This document shows positions 1 through 7,543 of a stretch of DNA of 64,000 bases, piece by piece (the first letter of the stretch is position 1; each line of letters begins with the position of its first letter). Position numbers and translations under genes: made by a program. This stretch comes from Streptomyces umbrinus (GTDB lineage Bacteria; Actinomycetota; Actinomycetes; Streptomycetales; Streptomycetaceae). Under the pieces are notes generated by a model, which was given only the letters and a program-made list of their open reading frames with translations, made no database searches and was not told the DNA's origin. The stretch lies in the NCBI RefSeq assembly GCF_030817415.1, contig NZ_JAUSZI010000001.1, positions 8,136 through 72,135 on the forward strand. Reading direction: 5' to 3'.

Positions 1-851
1 AGGACCAGTCCGGTCAGGCGGCCGCGCTGCAGGCCCGCAGCATCGAAGATGCGATACGCCAGGGTTCGCAGGTCGTCCTCGTGCGCGGAGGCCTCCGGCA
101 GACGGCGCGTCTTCTCCCACGAGGCCCCGCCGGCGAACCGCAGTACCAGGGTCAGGCCGCGAGCCACCTGGCCGCGGCCGCGCAGCTGGCGTCCGAGCTG
201 CACGACCAGGTCGAGCAGAGCGGCGCGGACCGGAGCGCCGTCCAGGGTGTGTTGGGCGAAGCTGTGGCGCACGGTCAGGGTGGCGGGCATGGCGCGTGGG
301 GCGACGGGGCGGGGGTCGATGCCGCGGGCCCGGTCGGCGGCCATCCGTCCGGCGCGGCCGCCGAGCAGGCGCTGCACGGTGGCCGGCGGGACCGTGGCGA
401 GCAGGCCCACGCAGTGCACGCCGTAGTCGTGCAGCGCCGCCGCCTGTTTCGGGCCGATGCCGTGCAGGGCTTCGACGGGCAGCGGACCGAGCCAGTCGGC
501 GACGTGGTCGGGGTCGATGGCGAGGACGCCGCCGGGGGCGTCGATCTGGCCGGAGGCGGTGGCCGCGACCGTGATCGTCGGCCCGACGCCCACCCGCACG
601 TCGATGCCGAGGCGGGAGAGGGTCCTTACCCGCAGTACCTCTCCGAGGTGGCGGGCATCGGTGCCGTGGTAGCGCAGGCCACCCTTCAGCTCCACCAGGG
701 CCGCCGTAGGGGGCAGAGCCTGGACGACCGGGGACAGGTCCGCGAGCAGTTCCAGGACCTGCCGGTACGTCTCTTCCGGCAACCGGTCGGGGCAGCGCAC
801 ATGCATCACACTCGACACCCGCCGATCTCCCGACACCGCTTCCGCCGCCAT
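1..851 (-). CDS. Y-family DNA polymerase (ImuB/DinB-like), cut off by window edge
   Basis: Reading leftward from an ATG behind a clear GGAGG ribosome site, an open frame of 283 codons runs off the left edge. It resembles the palm/thumb/little-finger part of Y-family translesion polymerases: a VRVGVGPTITVAATAS stretch, then a helix-hairpin-helix LPVEALHGIGPKQAAAL, then LTVRHSFAQHTLDGAPVRAALLDLV as at the start of the little finger. The usual N-terminal DxDxFF and S-x-D-E metal ligands are not evident (the start reads SSVMHVRCPD and VELKGGLRYHG). That is the ImuB pattern: a catalytically inactive partner that links a clamp to an error-prone polymerase. An SOS-like box lies just upstream, and a plasmid beta clamp is encoded in the same window. 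Family sure; subtype inferred. Confidence 0.8.
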   Translation of the reverse strand, partial: MAAEAVSGDRRVSSVMHVRCPDRLPEETYRQVLELLADLSPVVQALPPTAALVELKGGLRYHGTDARHLGEVLRVRTLSRLGIDVRVGVGPTITVAATASGQIDAPGGVLAIDPDHVADWLGPLPVEALHGIGPKQAAALHDYGVHCVGLLATVPPATVQRLLGGRAGRMAADRARGIDPRPVAPRAMPATLTVRHSFAQHTLDGAPVRAALLDLVVQLGRQLRGRGQVARGLTLVLRFAGGASWEKTRRLPEASAHEDDLRTLAYRIFDAAGLQRGRLTGLV

Positions 852-879
852 GACACCCACCTCCACTACACTCACCATA

Positions 880-895
880 TAGAACTAGTATTCGA
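880..895. promoter_or_regulatory. Putative LexA/SOS box
   Basis: The sequence tagaactagtattcga fits the actinobacterial SOS box (GAAC, four bases, GTTC, with flanking TC/GA) except for one core base (ATTC instead of GTTC). It sits about 30 bases upstream of the leftward polymerase start and about 50 bases from the rightward DUF6233 gene, so it could control either. DNA-damage induction is the usual mode for Y-family polymerases; that this site works is inference. Confidence 0.5.
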
Positions 896-943
896 ACACG
901 CGAGAGATGCAGCCCCCACAGCCGAAGATCCCCGGGACGGACC

Positions 944-1318
944 ATGCTGGACGACCTGCCCCCTGACCTGGGACGACTGCTGGCCTTGAGGACCTGGCAT
1001 GCCATGTGGCTGCAGCGCATCGACGACAAGATCGCCGCTCTCCGGCAGCGGGAAGCCGAGCAGCAGCACGGGCGGCAGGCCCGGCCCGCGGAGCCGGAGT
1101 GGATCGTCGAACTCGGCATCGGTGACGGACGGCCGCCCGCCGAGGTCCACGTGGGCGGCTGCTACGCCGCGGGCAAACGACGGCGCCCGGTGGGCCGGGA
1201 CGAAGCCCGCCGGCTCCTCGCGTCAGGAGTGCGGGCCTGCAGCCATTGCCAGCCCGGCACCGCCCTGGGCATCCTCGGCTTAGCCTCCCGGCCGGCCCTC
1301 GCCGCTACAGCGCGCTGA
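944..1318 (+). CDS. DUF6233 family protein
   Basis: 124 residues with the signature start MLDDLPPDLGRL followed by a tryptophan-containing helix (LRTWHAMWLQRID), a charged helix, then WIVELGIG...PAEVHVGGCY and a cysteine pair ACSHC near the end. This is the layout of DUF6233, a Streptomyces family of unknown function often found in many copies near chromosome ends and on plasmids. It is divergent from the polymerase gene and shares its promoter region. No function can be assigned. Confidence 0.8.
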   Translation: MLDDLPPDLGRLLALRTWHAMWLQRIDDKIAALRQREAEQQHGRQARPAEPEWIVELGIGDGRPPAEVHVGGCYAAGKRRRPVGRDEARRLLASGVRACSHCQPGTALGILGLASRPALAATAR

Positions 1319-1383
1319 CCGGCCCCGGCCCCCTCCGGTCACGTCCACTGCACCCGCCCCTCCCCCAGAACAGGCTGTCCCTG

Positions 1384-1596
1384 ATGACCAGTGCTTTCCC
1401 GCCACCGATCAGTGAGCCGGACCCGTCCACCTTCACCTGTTCCAGCAGCATGGTCGGACCCTGTTCCGGCTGTCAGCGCAGCACCCATAAATACAGCAGC
1501 GGCGGCCTGCCCCTGTGCCACTGGTGCATGACCACCGCCCGGGAGAACTGGGGTGCCGGCGTCCGCTTCACCAGCACCCGCACACAGGCGAGCTGA
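1384..1596 (+). CDS. Small cysteine-pair protein, unknown function
   Basis: A 70-residue frame beginning MTSAFPPPISEPDP. It contains two CxxC pairs (CSGC and CHWC) about 18 residues apart, a likely zinc-binding knuckle, and ends in a basic tail. The ATG was chosen over an upstream one because it starts just before the conserved-looking part; no strong Shine-Dalgarno is visible. It lies between two small Streptomyces-specific genes. Probably a real small zinc-ribbon protein, but the family is not recognised. Confidence 0.5.
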   Translation: MTSAFPPPISEPDPSTFTCSSSMVGPCSGCQRSTHKYSSGGLPLCHWCMTTARENWGAGVRFTSTRTQAS

Positions 1597-1645
1597 CCGG
1601 CCAGGGCCTGCGTGCCCGGGCCTCCACACGGTCGGGTGAAGAGGC

Positions 1646-1689
1646 CCGGACCGGAGAACTTCTGCGAGCGCCGGCACGTCATGCCGTGC
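1646..1689 (+). repeat. 44-base conserved leader repeat, copy 1
   Basis: CCGGACCGGAGAACTTCTGC... up to the start of the DUF6207 gene. A second copy at 6506-6549 differs at only two of 44 positions. It lies immediately before the DUF6207 start here, and before a few codons of a broken DUF6207-like start in copy 2, so it looks like the 5' leader of this gene family. Confidence 0.7.
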
Positions 1690-1899
1690 ATGGGGCCGAT
1701 CAACGAAACACATGTGGCAGAGCCGGGACTGGCCGTGGTCGAGGTCATCGCCGCCGATGACGACACCGCGCTCGCCGTCCAGCAGCTGCTCGCCACACGG
1801 TGGGCGACCGCGACGGCAGACCGTACAACCCGCGAGCCCGGCCAGCCGGGCGTACGGCTGCGCTGCTACCTGGACGTACGCCAGGAACTCACCCCATAG
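1690..1899 (+). CDS. DUF6207 family protein
   Basis: 69 residues starting MGPINETHVAEPGLAVVEV, then ADDDTALAVQQLLATRWATA and a tail REPGQPGVRLRCYLDVRQ. This is the full pattern of DUF6207 (PINE...HVxxPGLxVVDV...WATS...PGQPGV...R.Y.DLRQ), a short Streptomyces family of unknown role. An in-frame ATG nine bases earlier is an alternative start. The conserved leader repeat directly precedes it, which suggests that the leader and gene move together. Confidence 0.75.
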   Translation: MGPINETHVAEPGLAVVEVIAADDDTALAVQQLLATRWATATADRTTREPGQPGVRLRCYLDVRQELTP

Positions 1900-2168
1900 C
1901 ACCGGTCACGCACCCGTGGCTGTGTACGCGAGAACGGAAGTCACGCGCCCCTGATGTCCTGTCTCAACGAAGTTAGTCTCCGCTGAGTACCGCTGACCTG
2001 CATGGACTGGCTTAGATGAGACGGGGCCAAACGACATTCCTCAGCCAACCGCACCGCAGCATGGCGATGCCGTCTCTCCGTTCGGGAGCGGTCCCAGACT
2101 GGGTTTGCCATCATGTTGGCACTGTTCGAGCAGGCTGCTGCGGCGGTTCGCCGTCCGACGGGTCGGCC

Positions 2169-2627
2169 GTGTATGCAGGGGGCGATTTGTTCAGGTGGCG
2201 AAAGAAGCGAAGTGGTCCGGGGCTCCTCGCTTCCAAGAGGGAGCAGGAGCAGATCGAGACCCGCTTCGCGGCGGCGAGTGTGGTTCTCATGCGGGCAGCA
2301 CGGGAGCTAGGGACGCAGTCGACGGCAGGCGTTGTGCACCTGATCACCGCTGGGGAGGCGAGCACGCTCGCGCATGTCGAGTTGCTGGGGCGGTTCTGTG
2401 GTGGTTCCGGGATCTCCGTTGCCAGGTTGTCCCGTGACGACCCCGATCCTGTAAGGGCCGTGGCCTATCGAGCGGACATAGTCGTGGGAACCCCTGATGA
2501 CTTCGTCGCCGACTTTGGACGTGAGTCCGCTCTGGGAATCGTCCGTTATGCCGCGATGGTCGAAGGTGAAACCAGTGATGCGATACGCGATCTACTTTCC
2601 GCGTATCGGAGCGTGGCGGCGGCATAG
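2169..2627 (+). CDS. SecA DEAD-domain-like fragment, possibly decayed
   Basis: The last ~110 residues of this 152-residue frame (GVVHLITAGEASTLAHVELLGRF...YRADIVVGTPDDFVADFGRES) follow the nucleotide-binding domain of SecA, where the motif is HVVTVNDYLA...YxxDITYGTNNEFGFDYLRDN. The Walker motifs and the rest of SecA are missing, so it cannot be a working translocase motor. A GTG was chosen as a plausible start; the frame stays open to 2016 and there is no convincing ribosome site. Either a small derived protein or a decayed fragment. Confidence 0.4.
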   Translation: MYAGGDLFRWRKKRSGPGLLASKREQEQIETRFAAASVVLMRAARELGTQSTAGVVHLITAGEASTLAHVELLGRFCGGSGISVARLSRDDPDPVRAVAYRADIVVGTPDDFVADFGRESALGIVRYAAMVEGETSDAIRDLLSAYRSVAAA

Positions 2628-2961
2628 GGACAGGCTCTGCCCGTAACGCCTTCACGTACCGAGTCCAGGTACGACAGCTCAACGTACGGACCTGCAAGAT
2701 CCACCCCAGCCTGTACGGCCACCCGCCACCCCCAGCGCGCTCACGGCACGACTAGGTTCACTGAGACGGAAGGCTCAACGACTGGGTTCGCTGAGTAAAC
2801 GCCTCGATTGGATGAGAGCGGTCACCTGACTCTTTGTCCTCTGGCACTGAGCCTTGGCCGGTTGCCACTGAAGGTTGATCAACGCCGGATTGTGACACTG
2901 AAGTGTGATCGCTGAAGCGGGCAGAGGCTGACTCAACTATCAGCCGGAGGAGCGTCACACC

Positions 2962-3258
2962 GTGGAACCGACCGTCGACAGGCCAGCGCCGCAGGTTACG
3001 GTCACAGACATCCGTACCCTTTTGGACTCTTCCGCTGAGCTCCCCGTTCTGTACATCAACTACGGTCCTGGCGACGGGGGCACCGAAGCGGAGTTGGACG
3101 TGTGGGCCGCAGGCCTGGTCTACCAGGCCGACATCGTCCTCACCCGCGCGACCGCTCTGGACCAGCTCGGCGAGGAACCCAACAGCGAGACCATCGCGGC
3201 GTTCCTGCCGAAGGTTCAGAAAGCCGTGGACCAGATGATCTCGGTCCGAGGCATGTGA
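2962..3258 (+). CDS. Hypothetical acidic protein
   Basis: 98 residues, GTG start, with GGAGG about 12 bases upstream. The product is acidic and soluble (LYINYGPGDGGTEAELDVWAAGLVYQADIVLTRATALDQLGEEP...). No domain, signal or membrane segment is recognised. The gene stands alone; the 334 bases before it (2628-2961) show nothing I can identify. Good codon bias supports a real gene. Confidence 0.6.
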   Translation: MEPTVDRPAPQVTVTDIRTLLDSSAELPVLYINYGPGDGGTEAELDVWAAGLVYQADIVLTRATALDQLGEEPNSETIAAFLPKVQKAVDQMISVRGM

Positions 3259-3651
3259 AGCAGATCTGCTGCTCGCGGGACCGTCTCATTCGGCTGTAGA
3301 CCCGGCACCGTGCCGCCTCCCCAGCGAGAGTCGGCAACACGCTGACCTGCCATGGACGGGCTCATGGTCGGGGTACAGGGCGCCGTGGTCGGGGCGCGCT
3401 GCGCAGCCCCACGCGAAACAGCCGCCGCACGGGACAGATCCCGGGCAGCGGCTGCAACGAAGAACGTGGTCGTGAAGGGCGGTCGCCTACGCGGCGGAAC
3501 GCTCCATGAGGCTTCAGCCGAACGATCGTCCTCATGGGCAATAGTTGAGGCCCGGGGACACTGTCCCCTCCACAACCACGCTTCCTGTAACCAGCGCGCT
3601 CCTGCGGATGTTCCCGGCACAGGCATCCGCTGGGACCAGACCGGAGGTACC

Positions 3652-3864
3652 TCAGCGGCCTGAGTCGGTAATGCCGTCCGCGAGCTGCCCGACCACATCG
3701 GCGATTCCCTGCCCGAAGGCCGTCGGAGCGACCAGCACGCCGAACACCAACACGATGACAACGGTCAGCTGTTCGTCGGACCGCTTCCGCGCCTGAACTC
3801 GGCGCCGAAGCCGGACAATGATGATGACCGCCAGGAGAACCGCCACATTGATCGTCAGAACCAT
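3652..3864 (-). CDS. Small two-helix membrane protein
   Basis: 70 residues with two hydrophobic stretches: residues 2-16 (LTINVAVLLAVIIIV) and about 34-50 (TVVIVLVFGVLVAP), separated by an arginine-rich loop. The ATG follows a strong GGAGGAGG ribosome site. Similar tiny double-span proteins are common on Streptomyces plasmids near transfer genes, and may help mycelial spread, but I cannot name the family. The ~390 bases downstream (3259-3651) contain no recognisable gene. Confidence 0.65.
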   Translation of the reverse strand: MVLTINVAVLLAVIIIVRLRRRVQARKRSDEQLTVVIVLVFGVLVAPTAFGQGIADVVGQLADGITDSGR

Positions 3865-4038
3865 GAGCCCCCTCCTCCGAACGCGCACCCTTTGGTTCAG
3901 ATGTAGCGAGCACGGATTCGACGGGCAGCGCATATGCCGGGGGATGGCAACAAAGGACGTACAAACGGCCGGAACCGCGGGGTTGCGCCGATGCGCCGAC
4001 TCCTGGCCTCCGGGACGGAGCAACCGGCAGCACGACGA

Positions 4039-4467
4039 TCAATCCGTGGTGCGGGGCATCGCGGCTGCCACCGTCCGGAAGGCTTCCAGACGCGGCTCAA
4101 GGTCTCCGGGGGGACCGGCGAGTGAGACCAGGAGGAAGTCCGCGATGGTCCGCGCGATCCCCTCGGACGCCTCTGTGAAGTCGCCGGGCGAGTCCGGGTC
4201 CTCCCGCGCCGTCTGTGCCCACTCCCTCATGCCGCGGACCAGCACGCTGGAGAGCGCTGCCGCCAGATCCTGCCGTTCGGCCGGCGGGGCCTGGTCCGCC
4301 GCTGCTTCCACAATGCCCGCGGAGGTGACGACCAGGTCCAGGAAGTCGACGAGCAGGAACCTGGTCGGAGGCATGCCGTGGTCATCGAGGCGCGCCATCG
4401 TCGCGTCATCGCCTCCCGTGACCGCCCATATGTAGTCGACGGCCCGCAGGATCTGATCAGGAGTCAT
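4039..4467 (-). CDS. Hypothetical helical protein
   Basis: 142 residues, MTPDQILRAVDYIWAVTGGDD..., mostly helical, with no cysteine pairs or membrane segments. The ATG follows TCAGGAG. The frame extends further upstream without a start and in poor codon use, so the ATG at this position is preferred. No family is recognised. Confidence 0.55.
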   Translation of the reverse strand: MTPDQILRAVDYIWAVTGGDDATMARLDDHGMPPTRFLLVDFLDLVVTSAGIVEAAADQAPPAERQDLAAALSSVLVRGMREWAQTAREDPDSPGDFTEASEGIARTIADFLLVSLAGPPGDLEPRLEAFRTVAAAMPRTTD

Positions 4468-4696
4468 AGCGCCACGGTACGGACCGGCGGGCTCCTCGTC
4501 AGCCCGGTCCGGGCGCCTGCTCCCAGGCGTCCGGCCGCGCGGCCCCCGCGCCGCGCGGAACGGGCCCACCGGTCGCCGGTCCCCTCGCCCGCCCGCGCCG
4601 CCGTTTCCTTGCCTCCCCACCTCTCTCTTCACCAGGTCCAAGGGGCGGAAAGCGGGCGTAGAGGGGATGTCAGAGCCGAAACCGCGTGGTGGCCTG

Positions 4697-4731
4697 CGAC
4701 AACTCGAAAGCCCGCGCAACAGTTGTCGCAC
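4697..4731. repeat. Perfect inverted repeat TGCGACAACT/AGTTGTCGCA
   Basis: Ten-base arms with a 15-base spacer, followed by further direct copies of the right half (TTGTCGCA near 4750, GCGCAAC near 4738 and 4750). Bound-protein site or hairpin; it lies in the 590-base non-coding stretch before the ligase gene. Confidence 0.5.
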
Positions 4732-4880
4732 CCCCTAGGCGCAACCTCCAGCGCAACCCTTGTCGCAACCCCGACCACGGCGAGGGGTGCCGTAGAGAAG
4801 TAGTCGGCGCCCGGGAGCTCCCGCCGCGACCCCTTGTCTTCCTGCTCAGACCCCTTGTCCGCGACAGCCCCGACGTGGGC

Positions 4881-4964
4881 GTGGGGCAAGTCGTAGGGCT
4901 ACTCGTACGGCAAGTCGTAGGGCAACTCGTAGGGCAACTCGTAGGGCAAGTCGTAGGGCAAGTC
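4881..4964. repeat. Seven tandem 12-base repeats (GTAGGGCAASTC)
   Basis: Seven head-to-tail units beginning GTGGGGCAAGTC, GTAGGGCTACTC, GTACGGCAAGTC, then GTAGGGCAACTC twice and GTAGGGCAAGTC twice. The last four units are nearly identical, and the period is exactly 12. It lies about 90 bases upstream of the ligase start. It could be an iteron array for a DNA-binding protein. A read-through frame would translate it as repeated V-G-Q-L/V, but nothing else suggests that it is coding. Confidence 0.75.
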
Positions 4965-5054
4965 AGTCGTAGCCGCGGCGGCGACCCGGTGGCGGCATAC
5001 AACCACTCGGCTGACCACGCCCGCAGCTGCCTGGGAGGGTGGAAGGCATCCCAG

Positions 5055-6035
5055 ATGCCATGGACTCTGCCGGAGCCGATGCTCACCGACGCGGTACGCA
5101 GCCCCGCCCTGCCGGCGTCGTCGGCCGCGGAGCCGAAGTGGGACGGATTCCGGGCCGCCCTCTCCGTCGACGACGGCCAGGTGGTGCTGCGCTCACGCCG
5201 CGGCACCCAGATGGCACCCGCGTTCCCCGAAGTCGTGGCCGGCGCCGCGCAGCTGCCGGACGCCACCGCCCTGGACGGCGAACTCATCGTGTGGGACACG
5301 GGCGGGCGTCTCGCGTTCGAGCAGCTGCAGAACCGGCTGCACCGCCGCGGCCCCGCAGCCCTCCAGGCCGCCGCACAGCAGCCGGCGCACTTCGTCGCCT
5401 TCGACGTCCTGCGCCTGGCAGGCACCACCACCCTGACGTGGCCCTACTCGCGGCGCCGCGCCGCACTTGAGAAACTGTTCCGCGAGCATCAGCTGACGGC
5501 GCCGTGGGCACTGTGCCCGTCGACCACCGACCCGGACACCGTGCGCGAGTGGCTGACATCGTGGACCGCAGCCGGCCTCGAAGGCGTCGTCTTCAAAAGG
5601 CTCGACAGCCCGTACCGACCCTCAGTCAAAGGGTGGTTGAAGTACAAAGTGCGCGAGACGACCGAGGCCATCGTTGGCGCGGTCATCGGCCCACCGACGG
5701 CCCCGCGCACGCTTCTGCTCGGCAGATACGACACCGCCGGCCACTTCCAGTACACCGGCCGCACCACCACACTCCCCCAGACGGTCGGCCGCACGGTCGC
5801 CGCTCTGCTCACTCCTGCAGAGGCCGGTCACCCGTGGACGGGCTGGTCCTTCTCTGCCGGGTGGGGCAGCCGGGAGACGCTGGACGTCACCCTGGTCCGG
5901 CCCGAACTGGTCGTGGAAGTCGGCGTCGACGTCGCCCGGGACGGTTCCGGGCGCTGGCGGCACCCGGCCCGCTGGCACCGCATGCGGCCCGACCTCTTCC
6001 CTGGCGACGTCACGCTCTTCGGCAGCCCTGGATAG
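5055..6035 (+). CDS. ATP-dependent DNA ligase (LigD/LigC type)
   Basis: 326 residues with the nucleotidyltransferase motifs in order: I KWDGFR (adenylated lysine, about residue 26), III VAFDVL, IV EGVVFKR, V KYKVRE, followed by a short OB-fold region (GRTTTLPQTVGRTVAALL...WHRMRPDLFPGDV). This is the compact ATP-dependent ligase seen in actinobacteria, sealing nicks with ATP. The ATG was chosen because GGAAGG lies eight bases before it and homology begins there. It follows a tandem-repeat array and ends before a palindrome. It fits with the nearby translesion polymerase as a repair accessory. Confidence 0.88.
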   Translation: MPWTLPEPMLTDAVRSPALPASSAAEPKWDGFRAALSVDDGQVVLRSRRGTQMAPAFPEVVAGAAQLPDATALDGELIVWDTGGRLAFEQLQNRLHRRGPAALQAAAQQPAHFVAFDVLRLAGTTTLTWPYSRRRAALEKLFREHQLTAPWALCPSTTDPDTVREWLTSWTAAGLEGVVFKRLDSPYRPSVKGWLKYKVRETTEAIVGAVIGPPTAPRTLLLGRYDTAGHFQYTGRTTTLPQTVGRTVAALLTPAEAGHPWTGWSFSAGWGSRETLDVTLVRPELVVEVGVDVARDGSGRWRHPARWHRMRPDLFPGDVTLFGSPG

Positions 6036-6132
6036 TCTCCCGGCTCCCCGGCCGCTGCTCTGTGTGCGTCAGTTTGGAACCTTCGGCCCGACAGGGGTTG
6101 ATGGGAGCACAGAGCTGGTGCCGCCAAAATCC

Positions 6133-6162
6133 GCGGGACTTCCCCAATTGGGGAAGTCCCGC
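6133..6162. promoter_or_regulatory. Perfect 30-base palindrome, candidate centromere site or bidirectional terminator
   Basis: GCGGGACTTCCCCAA followed by its exact reverse complement. The core (TCCCCAATTGGGGA) matches two other palindromes in the par region at 7778-7793 and 9513-9530. It also lies between two convergent genes, so it could equally terminate transcription from both sides. Confidence 0.6.
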
Positions 6163-6173
6163 TCAGGTGGGGA

Positions 6174-6542
6174 TCAGCCCTCAACGAGTTCGGCATCCAC
6201 GATGACGTCCCCGTCGACGGTGTCGGCGTCGACCTTCACCTTGCTGAGGATTCGGCCGATGCGGCGGATGGTGTCTTGCTGTCGCTGGGCTCCTTCGCCG
6301 CTACGGGCCTTGCTCGCGACTTTGTCCTCTGTTGCGTCCTCGACTGCCTGCCGCGCCGCATTCAGCAGCTGCAGCGCCGCGTCCACTGGGTCTGAGCTCC
6401 GGCCGGACGGGCCGCCCTGCTCGCCCTCAAGTTCACCCCGCTGCGAGGGCATGACCGCTTCGGGTGCAGCCGTCCAGGCGGCACTGACCGCCTGGCTACG
6501 CTCAGCCGGACCGGAGAACTCCTGCGAGCGCCGGCGCGTCAT
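6174..6542 (-). CDS. Hypothetical charged protein downstream of par genes
   Basis: Up to 122 residues. The conserved-looking part is the C-terminal ~65: DAALQLLNAARQAVEDATEDKVASK...RQQDTIRRIGRILSKVKVDADTVDGDVIVDAELVEG, an alpha-helical, charged stretch. The first ~16 codons overlap the 44-base leader repeat, so the true start is probably an internal ATG at 6452. It is convergent with the ligase gene and separated from it by the palindrome. Function unknown. Confidence 0.5.
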   Translation of the reverse strand: MTRRRSQEFSGPAERSQAVSAAWTAAPEAVMPSQRGELEGEQGGPSGRSSDPVDAALQLLNAARQAVEDATEDKVASKARSGEGAQRQQDTIRRIGRILSKVKVDADTVDGDVIVDAELVEG

Positions 6543-6549
6543 GCCGTGC
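6506..6549 (+). repeat. 44-base conserved leader repeat, copy 2
   Basis: 42 of 44 bases identical to the leader in front of the DUF6207 gene at 1.7 kb. After the repeat only a few DUF6207-like codons (MPCVGPV) remain before the sequence diverges, so this appears to be the relic of a second DUF6207 gene. Confidence 0.65.
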
Positions 6550-6559
6550 GTAGGCCCCG

Positions 6560-6796
6560 TCAGCGCAGTTCGTCGCCGTACGCGTCCGCGGCCGGGCGCC
6601 CGCTGCGCAAGCCGTAGATCAGGATTGCCAGCTCATTCACCGCGTCCCGGGCCTCGTTCCTGTCCAGACCCGCATCGATGACCTCCAGCGCCGCGGCTGC
6701 CGCCACCCTCACCGGACGGGGCAGTCCGTCACAGGCAGCAAGCCGGTAGGCGACCGTCCGGCGCGCCTGCCGTTCCTGCGCACTGGTCCGGGGTGA
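6560..6796 (-). pseudogene. Start-less coding remnant
   Basis: A leftward frame with good codon bias (ERQARRTVAYRLAACDGLPRPVRVAAAAALEVIDAGLDRNEARDAVNELAILIYGLRSG...) ends in a normal stop but has no credible start or ribosome site. The upstream part of the open frame overlaps the opposite gene in poor codon use. Probably the 3' end of a truncated gene; family not recognised. Confidence 0.4.
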
Positions 6797-6871
6797 CCCG
6801 AATGAAGTAGCCGCGAGGGCTAGGGGCGAGTGCGCCGGTTTTCCGTACTCAAGTCCCCGCACAATGCGCAG

Positions 6872-7477
6872 ATGGACCCGGTAACGCTGGTGGCGCTGAT
6901 CGGAGTAGCGGGGACCGTGATCGCCGCGGTGGCCGGTGTGGTGGGCGCTGTCCGGACGGCGGGGATCAACGCTCGCGCCCAGGCGTCTGTTGAGGACCTG
7001 AAGTCGAGGCGTGTCGCTTACAGCGCCTGTGCTGCCGCCCTCCTGGTGCAGCGAGACGCAGCTCGACGACTGATGAGCACCTTGAACGTTCCCGACTTGG
7101 ACGGGGACAGGGCGAAGCAGCGGGTAGCGCGGGCTCAAGCGCTTCACGACGACATTGGGACGACGGTGGGCGCGGTCGCCGTTGAGGGTCCTGAGGCGGT
7201 GACCGATGCCGCGATGAGTGCCGCCGAGCTCCTCAGTGCATGGCTGGACGAACTGGCCTGGTGGCTCGAACTGGGACGGCCTGATCATCAGCGCAAAATC
7301 ATCGTTGAGCTTAGTGGCCGCGCGGAAGAGAAGGTGGAGCGCTTCACGGCAGCATGCCGTGAAGCGCTGCATCCTGATGATGGCCGCAGACGGCGCCTTG
7401 GGCCGCTGAAGCGGCTGAGCCTACGCAGGTACGTCCGTCGGCATGGTGGCCCGTACGGATGGTCCGGCTGGGACTGA
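6872..7477 (+). CDS. Membrane-anchored helical protein
   Basis: 201 residues, MDPVTLVALIGVAGTVIAAVAGVVGAV..., with one N-terminal membrane helix (about residues 4-26) followed by a long cytoplasmic helical region (ARAQASVEDLKSRRVAYSACAAALLVQRDAARRLM...) and a basic tail. This one-span plus helical-bundle arrangement is common in Streptomyces proteins of unknown role. The start is uncertain (an upstream ATG adds 14 residues) because no strong ribosome site is present. Confidence 0.55.
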   Translation: MDPVTLVALIGVAGTVIAAVAGVVGAVRTAGINARAQASVEDLKSRRVAYSACAAALLVQRDAARRLMSTLNVPDLDGDRAKQRVARAQALHDDIGTTVGAVAVEGPEAVTDAAMSAAELLSAWLDELAWWLELGRPDHQRKIIVELSGRAEEKVERFTAACREALHPDDGRRRRLGPLKRLSLRRYVRRHGGPYGWSGWD

Positions 7478-7543
7478 TGCCGCGCCAGCCGCCCCCGATG
7501 CTCCCGCGATGACGGCGGCTAGTCCTGCGTCCACGTGTTCAGT

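Noticed and set aside
81..989. Long rightward frame opposite the Y-family polymerase gene
   Set aside because: Its translation is low-complexity and has no ribosome site; the opposite strand encodes a recognisable family.
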